Source: Acanthornis magna | Lineage: Eukaryota; Chordata; Aves; Passeriformes; Acanthizidae | Direction of reading: 5' to 3' | DNA: 64,000 nucleotides | Assembly: GCA_036785705.1 (NCBI GenBank) | Contig: JAWUZG010000018.1 | Location: forward strand, 8,839,501-8,903,500 | Part shown: piece after piece, positions 45,201-54,055 of the stretch | How positions within the stretch are numbered: position 1 is the first letter of the stretch | Layout of the letters: the number at the start of each line of letters is the position of its first letter | Made by a program: the position numbers and the translations under genes | Notes under the pieces: generated by a model | Databases searched by the model: none | Seen by the model: only the letters and a program-made list of their open reading frames with translations | What the model was told of the DNA's origin: nothing

Positions 45201-48200
45201 AAGAAGAAGTCCAGTCCTATGGTTTGTTTGTACTGTTTTCCAAATGTTTCTTGAGCAAAACGTGTAGCTAAGGATGTCTAAAACAGAACAGTATCAAATT
45301 GTCATTTTTAACAGCAACAAACTTCACATTAACGCAGAAGTATGAAATACAGTTAAGCATTTTTTAAATCAATGAATGCTAACAGTGTTCATGGATTTGG
45401 ATTGACAAGCACTCCAGTCAGTTTCAACATAATAACAGGAGGTGGCAAAGGCTACTAATTTATGTAAAAAGAAGCAAGGTGCATATTTCCTTTGATTTCA
45501 AAACTACTGTAACAGTCCTATTACAAAACATTACACAGATTTGAAGGAGGTATCGTTAGAATGCTCAAACTGACACAAATCCAAGTGACACTATCTGTAC
45601 AAGGGTCCTCCCCAGTAAAGAACACCATGATCCCAGACCAACTTTCTGGGAGGAAATAGAGATCTGCACAGTGCAGAATGCCACAAGGGGATCCTAAGTG
45701 TGGCAAGATGTCTGCCACTGCTCATCAGTTTCAGGATCAGGGATTACAGCAATTCTAAGGTGGGAAGAGTACTTTCTTGCACACATTAAAAAAAACCTAA
45801 ACTCATATTAAGAATGCACATTTACAGAATCATTCCTTTCAGCACAACTTTGAAAGCTTATTTCTTCAATTGGCATTTTGTGGATTTATGAAAGCAAACC
45901 AATGCACTGTCGACCTAATAAGAAGTTTTTACTGTATAGTGCTAAAAGGATACACAACTAACCTAGATAAACTACTGAAGCAAAGCATTTATATTGTCAG
46001 TAGCAATTTAGTAGCAATTTAAGGTCATTCAAGACAAAAAAAAAAAAAGGGGGTGGGAGTAGAAAGGGAAAGAAAGAAAGCCCACAAAAAGGGAAAAAGT
46101 AGTGGTACAATCATAAATAATACAAAAGTTTGTACTGTGAAAAAAATTAATGCTAAAAATTATAAAATACAACCCACATCAAATAAGTGTACACTTAAAA
46201 TTCTCTTGTTGACATGACATTTGTAAATATAAATACAAATTAACTTCAGAAAAAGAATAATCTAAATATTTATTTACCCATATAGAGAAGGAAAAAAGGC
46301 TAAGAGGCTCACAAAACCCTCACACTGTCTGAGAAAACTCAAAACAGGCCAGAAGGCTTTTTCTCTTGCCAGTTTTCCATTCAAGACCTGAAGAGATGAG
46401 TCACACCAACTGTTATCAGAAATTGTTGTTAAGAGCACATTGAGTCAAAAATGCAATAGCAAAATAATGCCAATAGTTCTGAAATATGAGAATAGGCAAG
46501 GTCTGTGACTAGGAAGGTTATAACAAAGATCTAAATTAGGCTGATGATTTCAAATGTACACAGGAAGAAATAACTTTTTTTGCATTAAAACATGCTCACC
46601 AGAGCTCCAGCATTAAAGCTCTAGTATGAAAAAGCAAACATTTATTGAACTATTAAATTTCCTATTAAGTAAATGAAACAAGATTTACTGTTTTCATGTT
46701 TCTATATCATATTTATATTTCTATCACTGTCATGTAATGAATGATATTTTGGTATCAGAAGATGTGTTTAGGAAACAATCCAATGAGTCAGTTATAGCCT
46801 ATGGAAACATTTTCATTTACTTCACTGAACTCAAGCCCCAAGAGAATTAAAAATAAACAAATGGGGCAAAAAGCAAGTAAACTAGAAATAGCATGAGTAT
46901 GCTTACATATTTATATCACTGTAGAAAGGGGGAAGACCACAGAGGATGAAATCATGAGAAGATTCTTCTGCCTTCTGCTGTGTGACAGTAATACTAACAA
47001 CACACACAAAATTCAATACAGATTCAGACTGCAGTAATGAAAGAATCGGTAGAACTGATTCTTTAAATGCCAATAGTTAGCATGTCAAGATTACAAAGAA
47101 ATTATCTTTAATCTGTCATGACCTTAAAGATGTAGATGAGAATAAGAATATTGCAGGAATACACCATTCAGTCTTCTTGAAATACTCCTTTTTGGAAAAG
47201 TAACTAGTGCCTAGTGTACAGATTCAAGTATCACCTGAGTATATCACAGTATTCTATATTCTCCAACACATTAATTTAGATCCTCATTAAATAAGTTACC
47301 ACTCCCTTCTTGTTTTAAAGTCTCAGTAAATATTAGCTAATGGTTCTGTGACACTCAATACTCCCTGAGGACTTCTAGGGGTGTTAGTAAAAATAAGTGA
47401 CACACACTCAATTAACAGCCAACCTGTAAGAGCAGCAAGTAATCAACAGCATGGCAAAGTCCTCTTAAACAGTTTTTCTCTACTGTGCTCTTGAACGCAA
47501 AGGAATTTATAGCACAAAATCACTGACTAACTCCTTTTTAAATCTTCTTCTAATAAATGTCAGAGCTCAAGGAAAGTGTTGGATTACCAATCCTGTATTT
47601 GTCCTCTATTATTCACAAAACAAGCATTTATCCACAAAATGTTAAGAGCAACAGTTCAAACTTCTCTAAAACAATAAACAAAAAAGTTATGTCAATGCAT
47701 ATGCAAGTACCTCTACAATGCAAATACTCTCTTCAAATCCCAGAAGCGTTTGCTGCCGTGCTTGACATAAAAGTTTTTGCTCAACAGTTTTACCTGAGAG
47801 GATACGTTGAATACAATCTATATAAGAATTAATCAAAGTTAAACAATGGTTCAGTAGAACTATAGTTCTAAAAATGAGTAAGTAATCAGTGACCATTTTT
47901 TAGAAAGATTGTATTCCATACAATTCCACCCAATAAAATTGGGGTCAGAGGACAGTACAATAGCACGAACTCCTTGTTCCTTTGCCCCTTTACTAAGACA
48001 GCCAGGCCACCAGCTTGCATAGCAGAATTTACAGCAAAAATTCTATCATTTTGGAAAGTTCACACACTTTCCTTAAATACCTCAAAGCGAATGTCGACAT
48101 CTTGTTCTATATTATCAATACACTATTGACGGCTGGTGTTAAAAACCCCATCCTTTCAGACAAGAAAATGTCTTTGGATTCTAGTATATAGCAACCAAGA

Positions 48201-51200
48201 TAGCAGCAAAAAAAAAATTAAAAAATAAAATTTACAGTATTCTAAGTGCAAAATACAATAGGATATTTGGGAAGGTTTTTTTGAAAGAAGCAAAGATGGA
48301 ATTTAACCTTACATGAAAGGCATGACAGTTTCTTGCTTCTATTTTTCAATGTCCACAGTTCAGTATAAACTGCTGACATGCTATTCCTAAAGACCTACAT
48401 AATGAATAAATAGGGAAAAAAGCAAACAACATCTATGAAATAAAAAGTCAATAAATTGAAGTAAATTGAGAGTCAAATGGAACAAGCAACAATAGCCACC
48501 TCTGACAATGATTATTTACCAAGGCAACCAGCAACTTGTAGGGAAAACTCCATCAATGACAACACTTTGAGTAAAGTCTCATAGAATAAAGTTTTGAGAA
48601 AGCAGTGCTGAAGCATATTATCATAGCTATAAGAAAGAAAACTAAACCTAAAATTCAGTTAGATGCAAGCACGCAGTTCTGAAGCCATGAATTTCCATTC
48701 ACATATGAACTTTAGTTGCTAATTGAAAATTCACTTTCCAAAAAACCACATGTATCTATCCCTTTCCTCACTCCGTTCTAGAACATCAATGCCATTATCC
48801 AAGTACAGCAACACTCACCCCTCAGTCAATATTCTATCCCACTGACAAGAATTTTAGGACAAACAAAATTAAAACAAACACTAGACTAACTAATGAAATG
48901 CTTTAACAACCATAAAAACACGTAACTGTCTGAGCTGATGTCCTTCCATCCCAATCCTACCCACTGATGCAACTTTGTTCACTGAAAAAGAGAAAATTAT
49001 CATAAACTTCTTGACATTTGACAGCTATTTGATGCAGCTCAGCCAATCTGCACAGCACACTTCTATTTTCCATTTGCAAGACTCAACACTGACAACATTT
49101 TTGTCACCACTGATGAAGCTTTTGAGTCCAAATGTAACAAGACAATTCAGAATTGGCACAATGCTTAAAAACCTGATATCCTAAAAAATTCCAAAGTAAG
49201 CAGGACACTTCTCTTTATGCCAGCCTTTGTTTTAGCTCCTGCAAACTCCCCTACCAGCTTGAGCATTTATTCTTTCATTTTCATCATCCACTGTTAGCAG
49301 AAGGAAAAGGTACGGTGTTTCTGCTACCATACTTTAGTCCCAGATACAACAGATAGCAAAAAAACAGAACCTCAGCACACCTGTTTTTCAGGACCTCCCT
49401 TCCTGTGAATAGCTCCACGACTTGCTTCCAGAGGCCCAAAACCTTTTTCAACAGTAGCAAATCACAGTATTCTACCTCAAATCAGCATCCTTGTACCTTT
49501 CAGTATTAAGCCAATCTGTGCACAAAAAGAGTAGAAATATCTGGATCATAACATCTTTTTTTTCCAACCCATACTAGTAATGCTGATTTATTTTAATGGA
49601 AAATCATTTTGGCTCAGGAAGAATGGATTGATTTAAAACTTAGACACATAAGGCTGCTGTGTGTACACATGCCCTTCCTATACTCAAAATCAAAGAGCTA
49701 ACTGCTATTAAGAATTACTGTTTATTTTCATCTCACACTGTCCCCACTTCTGATTGCTTCTTAGATTGTTTCCCTAATTTGTCTAGTTCATCAAAATCAT
49801 TATCTTCTTACTAACCAGTCTTGCTTCCCTCAATTTTTTTTCAACTATTTACCATTTCCTTACCATCATTATTTTACCCTGAGTTTTACAGATTCCACCC
49901 TGTGTCACTCCTCTATTTCTTCTTCCATTTTTACTCTTCTCAAGTTTCCTCCAGCAGAGCTTATTGCTACCCTTAAAATTCTAGGTATCAAATTATCCTT
50001 TCAACCACCTCAAAAGAAATTAATAGAAGTACAGCATCCCTTCCTTGCCTCACGGATAGAGCAATTCCTAGCTAGTGCAAGTACAACCATCACCCTTAGC
50101 TAGAACTGACACTGATTTATTTTTAAGCTGCTACCATTCCTTGCACAGAACCCGAGACACATTGCTCCTAAGCAATGGGTCACGAGAACAGAAAGCATGT
50201 TTCCACCTGACTCATAACTTTTTTTTTGGGGGGAGAGACAGTAAAAGACAGAAGTCAAATGGGAACACCTAATATTAAACACAGTATACAGTATTTCAGA
50301 TACAACCCATTATTTTCTACATTCCTCCTGTCTTATGATCCCAGCATGACAGAGGAAGAGAAAAACCAACACCTTGCACAGTAAAAGAGATGTTAAGTAT
50401 GCATGTGTGTAAAGACCAGCTGTGAACCAGATGTGAGAGCCAGGCAATTTAGAGTTGAAAACACGCAGACATACATGTTTCAACAAGTAAGCAGAACGAG
50501 TAGACAACAAAAGAGAAGAACCTCAACAATTTAGTCTTCTGAGGTGCTTGAAATAGGTACATTTTATCCCTACATTCCACGACGCAACTGCTTCTTTATT
50601 TTTACAAGATCTTACAATAAATCTGTTATGTCACATGTGTGCCGCCCGGCCATTGGGATGGCAGGAAGGAGCCTCTATTACAGCATCATCTAGGGGGGAC
50701 GGGAGGAAAAGCAGCCCACAAGAGTATTGCTGCTGCTCATGCCCAATAACCGGCACTGGAAGCATGAGATTCCTAGAGTCAGCAGGAGATGCAGTGAGTG
50801 GTATCCCCTGTGAGAGACGTAAGGACCAGCAGGAATATACATCAAAACTAAGAACTCTTGAAAATCCATGTCTCGCAAGAGGTCTTGCCACAAGCTGCTG
50901 AGCAGCAGTAGTGAAAGGATTCTTCAGTTTATAAAGAAAGCTCCTGGGAAATGCTACCAGTGAAGCAGCACTTCGGCTGTCAATCCTGTGCATTTATTAT
51001 GCTCTCATCACACAGTCAGTTGGAATTGACCATCAACTGACTCATATGAATACACTTCAGACTGGGTTTAGAATCACTGGAGACAAAAAAAAAAAAAAAA
51101 AAAGGTTTGGTTCTTTACAGAGGTCTGAAAAAGTGAGCAAAACCACATGGACTTTCACGAAGAGCTTATTCCTATTAATGTAAGGCAGTTCATTTAAACC

Positions 51201-52353
51201 AGCTTTAAGAACATTTCCACTTTTCATATGAACTGCAAGGGAGGCAGAATTTCTGCTCCCCATAGTTTCATAAGTTAATGACAGGGGAAAAAGCTGCATA
51301 CTTCAAGCATGCAATACATTTACTATTTTCATGTGTACCTCACAAAATTATTCAGGCTACGTATGACAATAGATATGTTCAAGTATATAGTAAAGATCGG
51401 CGACTATTTAAATGGTTAAGAAAAAAGCCTCTCTTTCGCCTTTTCTGGTCTCTCCTTGTCAAAATTTCTCTTTTAAAAAGAGAAAATTATTGAATTATTG
51501 TTTGGTTTGATTACTGTTTGATAACTGTTGATAAATAAACTTTTATAAACAGCATTCCTTATGGTGATTATAGATAGGGGAAAAAACCCAAAAACATAAA
51601 AGTTACAAATGAAAACTAAATGGACCCAGAAGTGACTTCCCCAGCTCTGGAACAGTAACTCCGATAGATGCAAACTGTTCTATCCAGCTCGGGAGGTTGG
51701 TAGCTCTGTATCCGAAACGAAGGGCGCCTGCAGACCCAGCTAAGCGACCTTCCCTGCTCGTCCTTTCGAGGGAAACCGCAAATCCACGTGCTCGGCCCCG
51801 ACCCCAGCCTTCCATGCCCGGGGCACTGCAGCCACCCAGAACAACTGTGGGCTATTCCAGCGACTCCAGCCGAGCAATGCCTGCCTCCAGCGCGCGATCA
51901 GCAGTGCACGGGGATCAGCGGGAAACTCCGTCAGCACCACAGGAATTACGTTATTCGCCGCTCCTTTTCTTACGGCTCAAGAAAATTGGATTACAGTCGG
52001 GTGCGTCTACTTGTTGACGATGCCTCCTCGGTGCGGAAGCCCCGTCAGGGGGTTTGGCTGCCGGGCACGGCGCGGATAGCGGCGGGAGGAGCCCGCGTCT
52101 CCCGTGCAGGGCCTGGAGCCGAGGGGGAGCAGCCAGCCGGGTATCGCGACAGCGGCTGAGCGACAGACTGCTCCCGCCTCAGCAGCAGAGCCAGGGGCAG
52201 CGTGAGGGGGAAGGCCGGGAAGGGGCTCGGGGCACCGCGGCGAAGGAGAGGAGCTGCCGAAGGGGCGGCACTGACCTTGCCAGTGGTGCCGTCCCCCAGC
52301 ACCACCAGCTTGAGCTGGCGGTCCGGACTCTCCTCCTCCTCCGAGTCCGACAT
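169..52353 (-). CDS. RAB28: RAB28, Rab-like small GTPase (5' five coding exons; 3' end outside window)
   Basis: Join of minus-strand exons 52276-52353, 45181-45277, 39936-40024, 32737-32866 and 169-272. Together they give 498 nt, or 166 codons, with no frame break. Visible GTPase motifs are the P-loop GDGTTGKT (residues 20-27), switch I with QTIGLDFF (44-51), switch II WDVGGQ (68-73), NKID (130-133) and SAK (160-162). The acidic MSDSEEEE start and GG in place of the usual Rab AG in switch II are typical of RAB28. The known family is about 221 residues, so about 55 C-terminal residues, including the farnesylated CAAX box, lie beyond position 1. RAB28 is a divergent Rab linked to cilia and the BBSome and to photoreceptor outer segments; human loss causes cone-rod dystrophy. 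From memory, the human protein has one fewer Glu near the N-terminus, so numbering here is shifted by +1 (switch II Gln is 73). The protein assignment is very secure; the full length is inferred. Confidence 0.96.
4625..4745. repeat. Possible LTR/repeat tail with A16 run
   Basis: The stretch ending 'ctatcccagccaaaaccagc' resembles the end of a repeated avian LTR-associated sequence. It is followed by 16 A residues at 4730-4745. The match is from memory and short, so this is a weak call. Confidence 0.3.
16290..16500 (-). repeat. Possible old CR1-like fragment
   Basis: 'gtccctcctcatataaaagc', 'cattcctctggtcattattg' and 'ctctcctgtg' resemble the antisense CR1/L3 reverse-transcriptase terminus. 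The rest is too diverged to follow. Low confidence. Confidence 0.3.
17900..18270. promoter_or_regulatory. Candidate conserved noncoding block, intron 4
   Basis: A motif-rich unique stretch with a symmetric E-box AACAGCTGTT, a TTAATTTTTTTTTAATTAA-type AT symmetry and 'gatgatgcagctgtgctgat'. No coding or repeat evidence was seen. This is a weak call made from composition alone. Confidence 0.18.
18840..18856 (+). repeat. A17 homopolymer
   Basis: Seventeen consecutive A residues in RAB28 intron 4, with no recognisable retroelement body directly upstream. Confidence 0.8.
26827..26857 (+). repeat. T-rich low-complexity tract
   Basis: Two T runs separated by GTTTTC, followed by GTAG. On the plus strand it looks like a polypyrimidine tract plus acceptor, but no coding exon follows and RAB28 runs on the other strand. 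Confidence 0.7.
30144..30171 (+). repeat. Perfect 14-bp tandem duplication
   Basis: ATGCTATATATCAA occurs twice head to tail with no mismatch. It is probably a recent replication-slippage duplication in intron 4. Confidence 0.8.
32737..32866 (-). CDS. RAB28: RAB28 coding exon 4
   Basis: This 130-nt exon encodes residues 89-131 plus the first base of Ile132. It starts [20 protein letters not shown] and ends [10 protein letters not shown]. It carries the LLVYDIT strand and the start of the G4 base-specificity motif NKID, which is split by the intron. The acceptor is TTTATTTAG and the donor GTAAGT; the exon ends in phase 1. Confidence 0.96.
34440..34990 (+). mobile_element. CR1 LINE fragment, sense on plus strand
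   Basis: This carries the characteristic CR1 run of the late reverse-transcriptase ORF. A fragment near 34725-34760 reads like [11 protein letters not shown], and later text resembles [11 protein letters not shown]. It is decayed, lacks an intact frame and is truncated at both ends. Edges are approximate. It sits in RAB28 intron 3. Confidence 0.75.
37130..38270 (-). mobile_element. Older CR1 LINE copy, minus orientation, interrupted
   Basis: The flanks at about 37130-37385 and 37823-38270 read in the antisense CR1 order. First comes a 'gaacacagtactcc' block, then 'ccaaag', and after the interruption 'cccagcctgc', 'gcaggacttggcatctgtc' and 'aacctcacaaggtttctg'. The copy is split by a second CR1 element. 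It is strongly diverged with no intact frame. Confidence 0.65.
37388..37825 (-). mobile_element. CR1 LINE copy nested inside the older CR1
   Basis: The antisense 3' end begins at 'agaatgactgaggtttgaaag', a decayed form of the CR1 3' terminal repeat plus the conserved tail. The minus-strand frame from 37807 to 37610 contains [20 protein letters not shown], a CR1 ORF2 C-terminal signature. It is 5'-truncated as usual for LINEs. Flanking older CR1 sequence resumes on both sides. Confidence 0.75.
39936..40024 (-). CDS. RAB28: RAB28 coding exon 3
   Basis: This 89-nt exon completes Gly59 and encodes residues 60-88, [20 protein letters not shown] followed by LDKYIYGAQ. Switch II WDVGGQ holds the glutamine (Gln73) equivalent to the residue changed in human Q72L GTPase-dead mutants. 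The acceptor is TTTTTTTCCAG and the donor GTACAG; the exon ends in phase 0. GG replaces the Ala-Gly of classical Rabs, a RAB28 signature. Confidence 0.96.
40025..45180 (-). other. RAB28: RAB28 intron 2 (5.2 kb)
   Basis: This intron is bounded by a GTAAGAG donor and a TTTTTTTCCAG acceptor. It is AT-rich and nearly free of recognisable repeats. It contains an enhancer-like block at about 44.53-44.81 kb, listed separately. Confidence 0.9.
44530..44810. promoter_or_regulatory. Candidate conserved noncoding (enhancer-like) block, intron 2
   Basis: This non-repeat block keeps several CG dinucleotides in an AT-rich intron, for example TTGCCGTCGTGAAG and GTGCCGAGGGACCC. It is dense in homeodomain-type TAATTA/TAAT cores. 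No coding frame, LINE or LTR signature was seen. Conservation was not tested; this is pattern judgement only. Confidence 0.25.
45181..45277 (-). CDS. RAB28: RAB28 coding exon 2
   Basis: This 97-nt exon encodes residues 27-58 and the first base of Gly59. It completes the P-loop with Thr27-Ser28 and carries switch I ([20 protein letters not shown]). The acceptor is CTGTTTTAG and the donor is GTAAGAG; the exon ends in phase 1. It matches the conserved RAB28 effector region almost residue for residue. Compared with the human sequence as I recall it, LATR replaces LTTC and ILLP replaces ITLP. Confidence 0.96.
45999..46020 (+). repeat. Perfect 11-bp tandem duplication
   Basis: AGTAGCAATTT occurs twice in direct tandem in intron 1. 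A small slippage duplication. Confidence 0.75.
51085..51103 (+). repeat. A19 homopolymer
   Basis: Nineteen consecutive A residues in RAB28 intron 1, the longest clean A run noticed in the window. Confidence 0.8.
52276..52353 (-). CDS. RAB28: RAB28 coding exon 1
   Basis: This exon encodes residues 1-26, [20 protein letters not shown] followed by DGTTGK. It starts at an ATG with A at -3. It ends exactly after the P-loop lysine at a GTCAGT donor, phase 0. It lies inside a CpG island. The first beta strand (LKLVVLG) and most of the G1 nucleotide-binding loop are here, so the intron cuts the P-loop between Lys26 and Thr27. The ATG is chosen because it gives the family's conserved acidic N-terminus. 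Confidence 0.96.
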
Positions 52354-52452
52354 GATCCCTACGGCCCCGGCGGGGAAGAAGTGGCGGAGAGCAGCCGGGA
52401 GGAGCCGGGTGCAGGAGCAAGGACGGAACTGGGGGAAGAGCGAGCGCCGCCC

Positions 52453-52491
52453 TCACGAAGCCGGCAGCGGCAGAGGGGCCAGCGCCGCCAT
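52453..52491 (-). CDS. Upstream ORF of 12 codons in the RAB28 leader
   Basis: The TISU ATG opens a short frame reading MAALAPLPLPAS and then TGA. Its context has A at -3 and G at +4, stronger than the RAB28 ATG (A at -3, T at +4). It is in frame with RAB28 (138 nt between ATGs) but closed by the TGA, so it cannot extend the GTPase. It exists in mRNA only if transcription starts upstream of about 52491. Translation is unproven. Confidence 0.4.
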   Translation of the reverse strand: MAALAPLPLPAS

Positions 52492-52495
52492 CTTC
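52484..52495 (-). promoter_or_regulatory. RAB28: YY1/TISU element at the likely RAB28 transcription start
   Basis: On the minus strand the sequence reads GAAGATGGCGGC, a full match to the TISU consensus SAASATGGCGGC. It also contains the YY1 core AAGATGGCGGC. TISU elements sit within a few tens of bases downstream of the start site of TATA-less promoters and can direct both transcription and initiation on very short leaders. It lies about 135 nt upstream of the RAB28 ATG. The start site itself is inferred. Confidence 0.7.
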
Positions 52496-52717
52496 CCTCG
52501 GCGCGCCCGCCGTCGCTATGGCCCGCGCGGGACGAAACCACCGACAGAGCTGAGGGAAGGGGGTGAAGCAGTAGATTCTGGCGGGAGCTACAGCAACAAG
52601 TCCATCAGCTGCTTCGGGGCACACCCACTTTAGCCCCCTCAGCGGTCAGGAGATGGTTCAGCCCGGCTCGCGGCCGCACGTCGCGGTGGCTTGGGCCCCG
52701 CAGTGACGCCCCGCGCG

Positions 52718-52730
52718 GTAACCAAGCAAC
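52718..52730 (+). promoter_or_regulatory. RFX X-box motif
   Basis: GTAACC-A-AGCAAC matches the X-box consensus GTNRCC-N(0-3)-RGYAAC with a 1-bp spacer. RFX factors bind such sites in promoters of ciliary genes. It lies about 365 bp upstream of the RAB28 ATG and 220 bp upstream of the TISU element, inside the CpG island. The match is seen directly; function is inferred from the ciliary role of RAB28. Confidence 0.65.
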
Positions 52731-52731
52731 G

Positions 52732-52753
52732 GGGGGCGGGGAGGAGGCGGGGC
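52732..52753 (+). promoter_or_regulatory. Paired GC boxes (SP/KLF-type)
   Basis: Two GGGCGGGG-type cores, GGGGGCGGGG and GGAGGCGGGGC, lie side by side immediately next to the X-box. They are typical of CpG-island promoters. Motif match only. Confidence 0.55.
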
Positions 52754-52871
52754 TACGGCCCGGCCGCCCCCGCTGTAGGGCCGGGCCGCCCCGTGTGGGG
52801 CTGTGTGGGGAGGACGCTGCGTTTGGCTATGGTGGCAAAATATGGCAACTGAGTAAATAGTTATGGCAACC

Positions 52872-53325
52872 AAATCGTAGAGTCGCTGAATGGTTTGAGT
52901 TGGAAGGGACCTTAAAGTAATCATCTCGTTCCAACCCCTCTGCCATGGGCAGGGACTCTTTCCATTAGACCAGGTTGCTCAGAGCCGCGTCCACCCTAGT
53001 CTTGAGCACTGCCAGGGATGGGGCAACCACATCTTCTCTGGGCAATCTGTGCCAGGGCCTCACCACCCTCACAGTGAAGAATTTCTTCTTCCTATCTAAT
53101 CTAACCCTGCACTCTTTCAGTTTAAAGCCGTTCCCCCTTGTTCTATCCCTACATGCACTTGTATGAAGCCCCTTTCTGGCTCTCATCTCCTTTAGGTACT
53201 GAAAGGCCACAGTTAGGTCACCCTGGAGCCTTCTTTTCTGCAGACTGAACCATTCCAATTCTAGGGACTCCACCACTTTCTTACACAATCTCAGAACTTT
53301 TCTAGTCATATAGGCAGTCAGTAAG
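52872..53325 (-). mobile_element. CR1 LINE 3' fragment next to the RAB28 promoter
   Basis: This is the 3' end of a CR1 retrotransposon in minus orientation, with its tail starting about 52872. The minus-strand frame from 53309 to 52965 is still open for 114 codons. It shows CR1 ORF2 terminal signatures such as LEWFSLQKRRLQGDLTVAFQ, DRTRGNGFKLKE and a final ALSNLV before its stop. It is severely 5'-truncated, so it is a dead copy. Its relatively intact frame suggests it is younger than the other CR1 pieces here. Confidence 0.85.
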
Positions 53326-53344
53326 AAAACTTGTCAAGGTAACC

Positions 53345-54055
53345 TAGCTGAATTTTAGACCATTACTTTATCACAGACCATGGCCAGGGAGAACAGGCTG
53401 TACCCTCCTCTTTTGCATCAGCCTTCCCCATATTTGAAAACTGCCAGTGTCCCTTCAGCCTGTCATCTTTCCCATAGACTAAACAACACCTCTTCAGTCC
53501 GCCTTTCCCTGGGTTGTCTTTTCTAGACTGCTGATTATTCTTGTTGCTTTCCTTTGGCCCCTCTCCACTTTGTTTCAGTACTGTGCCAAAAACTGGACAC
53601 AGTACTTCTGTTGAGGCCCTGGGAATACTGAGTAGAGTGGAAGTATTACTTCATGTGTCTTACATACGAGACTCCTGTTTATATATCCCAGTGTGATGTT
53701 TGTTTTCTTGACGGTATGACATTGCTGACTCATACTGATCCTGATTTACTAAAAAAACCTCTGAATCTTTTCCTGTTATTGGCATTTCATACATGTTGAA
53801 ACTTTATTCCTGATTAACTGTAGTGCTTTCTGCTTTTCGCCATTGAATTTAATCCTATGTTTCAAGCTACTTGCATCACTTGTCAATATAATTTTATTTA
53901 TAATGTTGCATGCCAACCGTCCCAGCTTGGTTATATCTGCAACTCTAAGAACCATACTCTCTATTCAAAAGACATTAATAATGCTATCCAGTAGTACCAA
54001 ATCTCTGCAAGCCTCTGTTTGGCATATTTTTCCAGTATGAGTGACAATTCTTTGG
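53345..54055 (-). mobile_element. Ancient CR1-type LINE fragment, minus orientation
   Basis: This contains the antisense CR1 reverse-transcriptase string with blocks such as 'ctttcccatagactaaac', 'aactggacacagtacttctg', 'gactcctgtttatatatccc' and 'tgtgatgtttgttttcttga'. Many stops and indels show it is old. It directly follows the younger CR1 copy. Confidence 0.6.

Larger units (their letters stand above)
45278..52275 (-). other. RAB28: RAB28 intron 1 (7.0 kb)
   Basis: This intron is bounded by a GTCAGT donor and a CTGTTTTAG acceptor. Its 5' part, down to about 51.7 kb, lies in the CpG island. The rest is AT-rich. A local GC-richer patch at about 50.64-50.99 kb and an A19 run at 51085-51103 stand out. 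No coding exon was recognised. Confidence 0.9.
52354..52500 (-). other. RAB28: Probable RAB28 5' UTR
   Basis: This is the GC-rich leader between the TISU element and the coding ATG. It contains the short upstream ORF. The outer limit is a guess from the TISU position, because no transcript evidence is available. Confidence 0.5.
51700..52815. promoter_or_regulatory. RAB28: CpG island spanning the RAB28 promoter and exon 1
   Basis: There is an abrupt rise in G+C and in CG dinucleotides against the AT-rich surroundings. It covers the proximal intron 1, exon 1, the 5' UTR and the upstream promoter. No TATA box is evident near the expected start, as is usual for housekeeping-type promoters. The edges are judged by eye. 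Many long open frames here on both strands are by-products of high GC. Confidence 0.85.

Noticed and set aside
50640..50990. GC-richer patch with a 120-codon minus frame and an inverted CCAAT word, considered as a second promoter
   Set aside because: It lacks CpG density and start-site motifs, and both strands are open by chance. Evidence is insufficient.
52007..52624. 205-codon minus-strand frame over the RAB28 promoter, and 102-170 codon frames on both strands
   Set aside because: They lie in a GC-rich CpG island where stops are rare. They overlap exon 1 in other frames or run past its donor. Their composition is low-complexity Pro/Ala/Arg/Gly with no domain.
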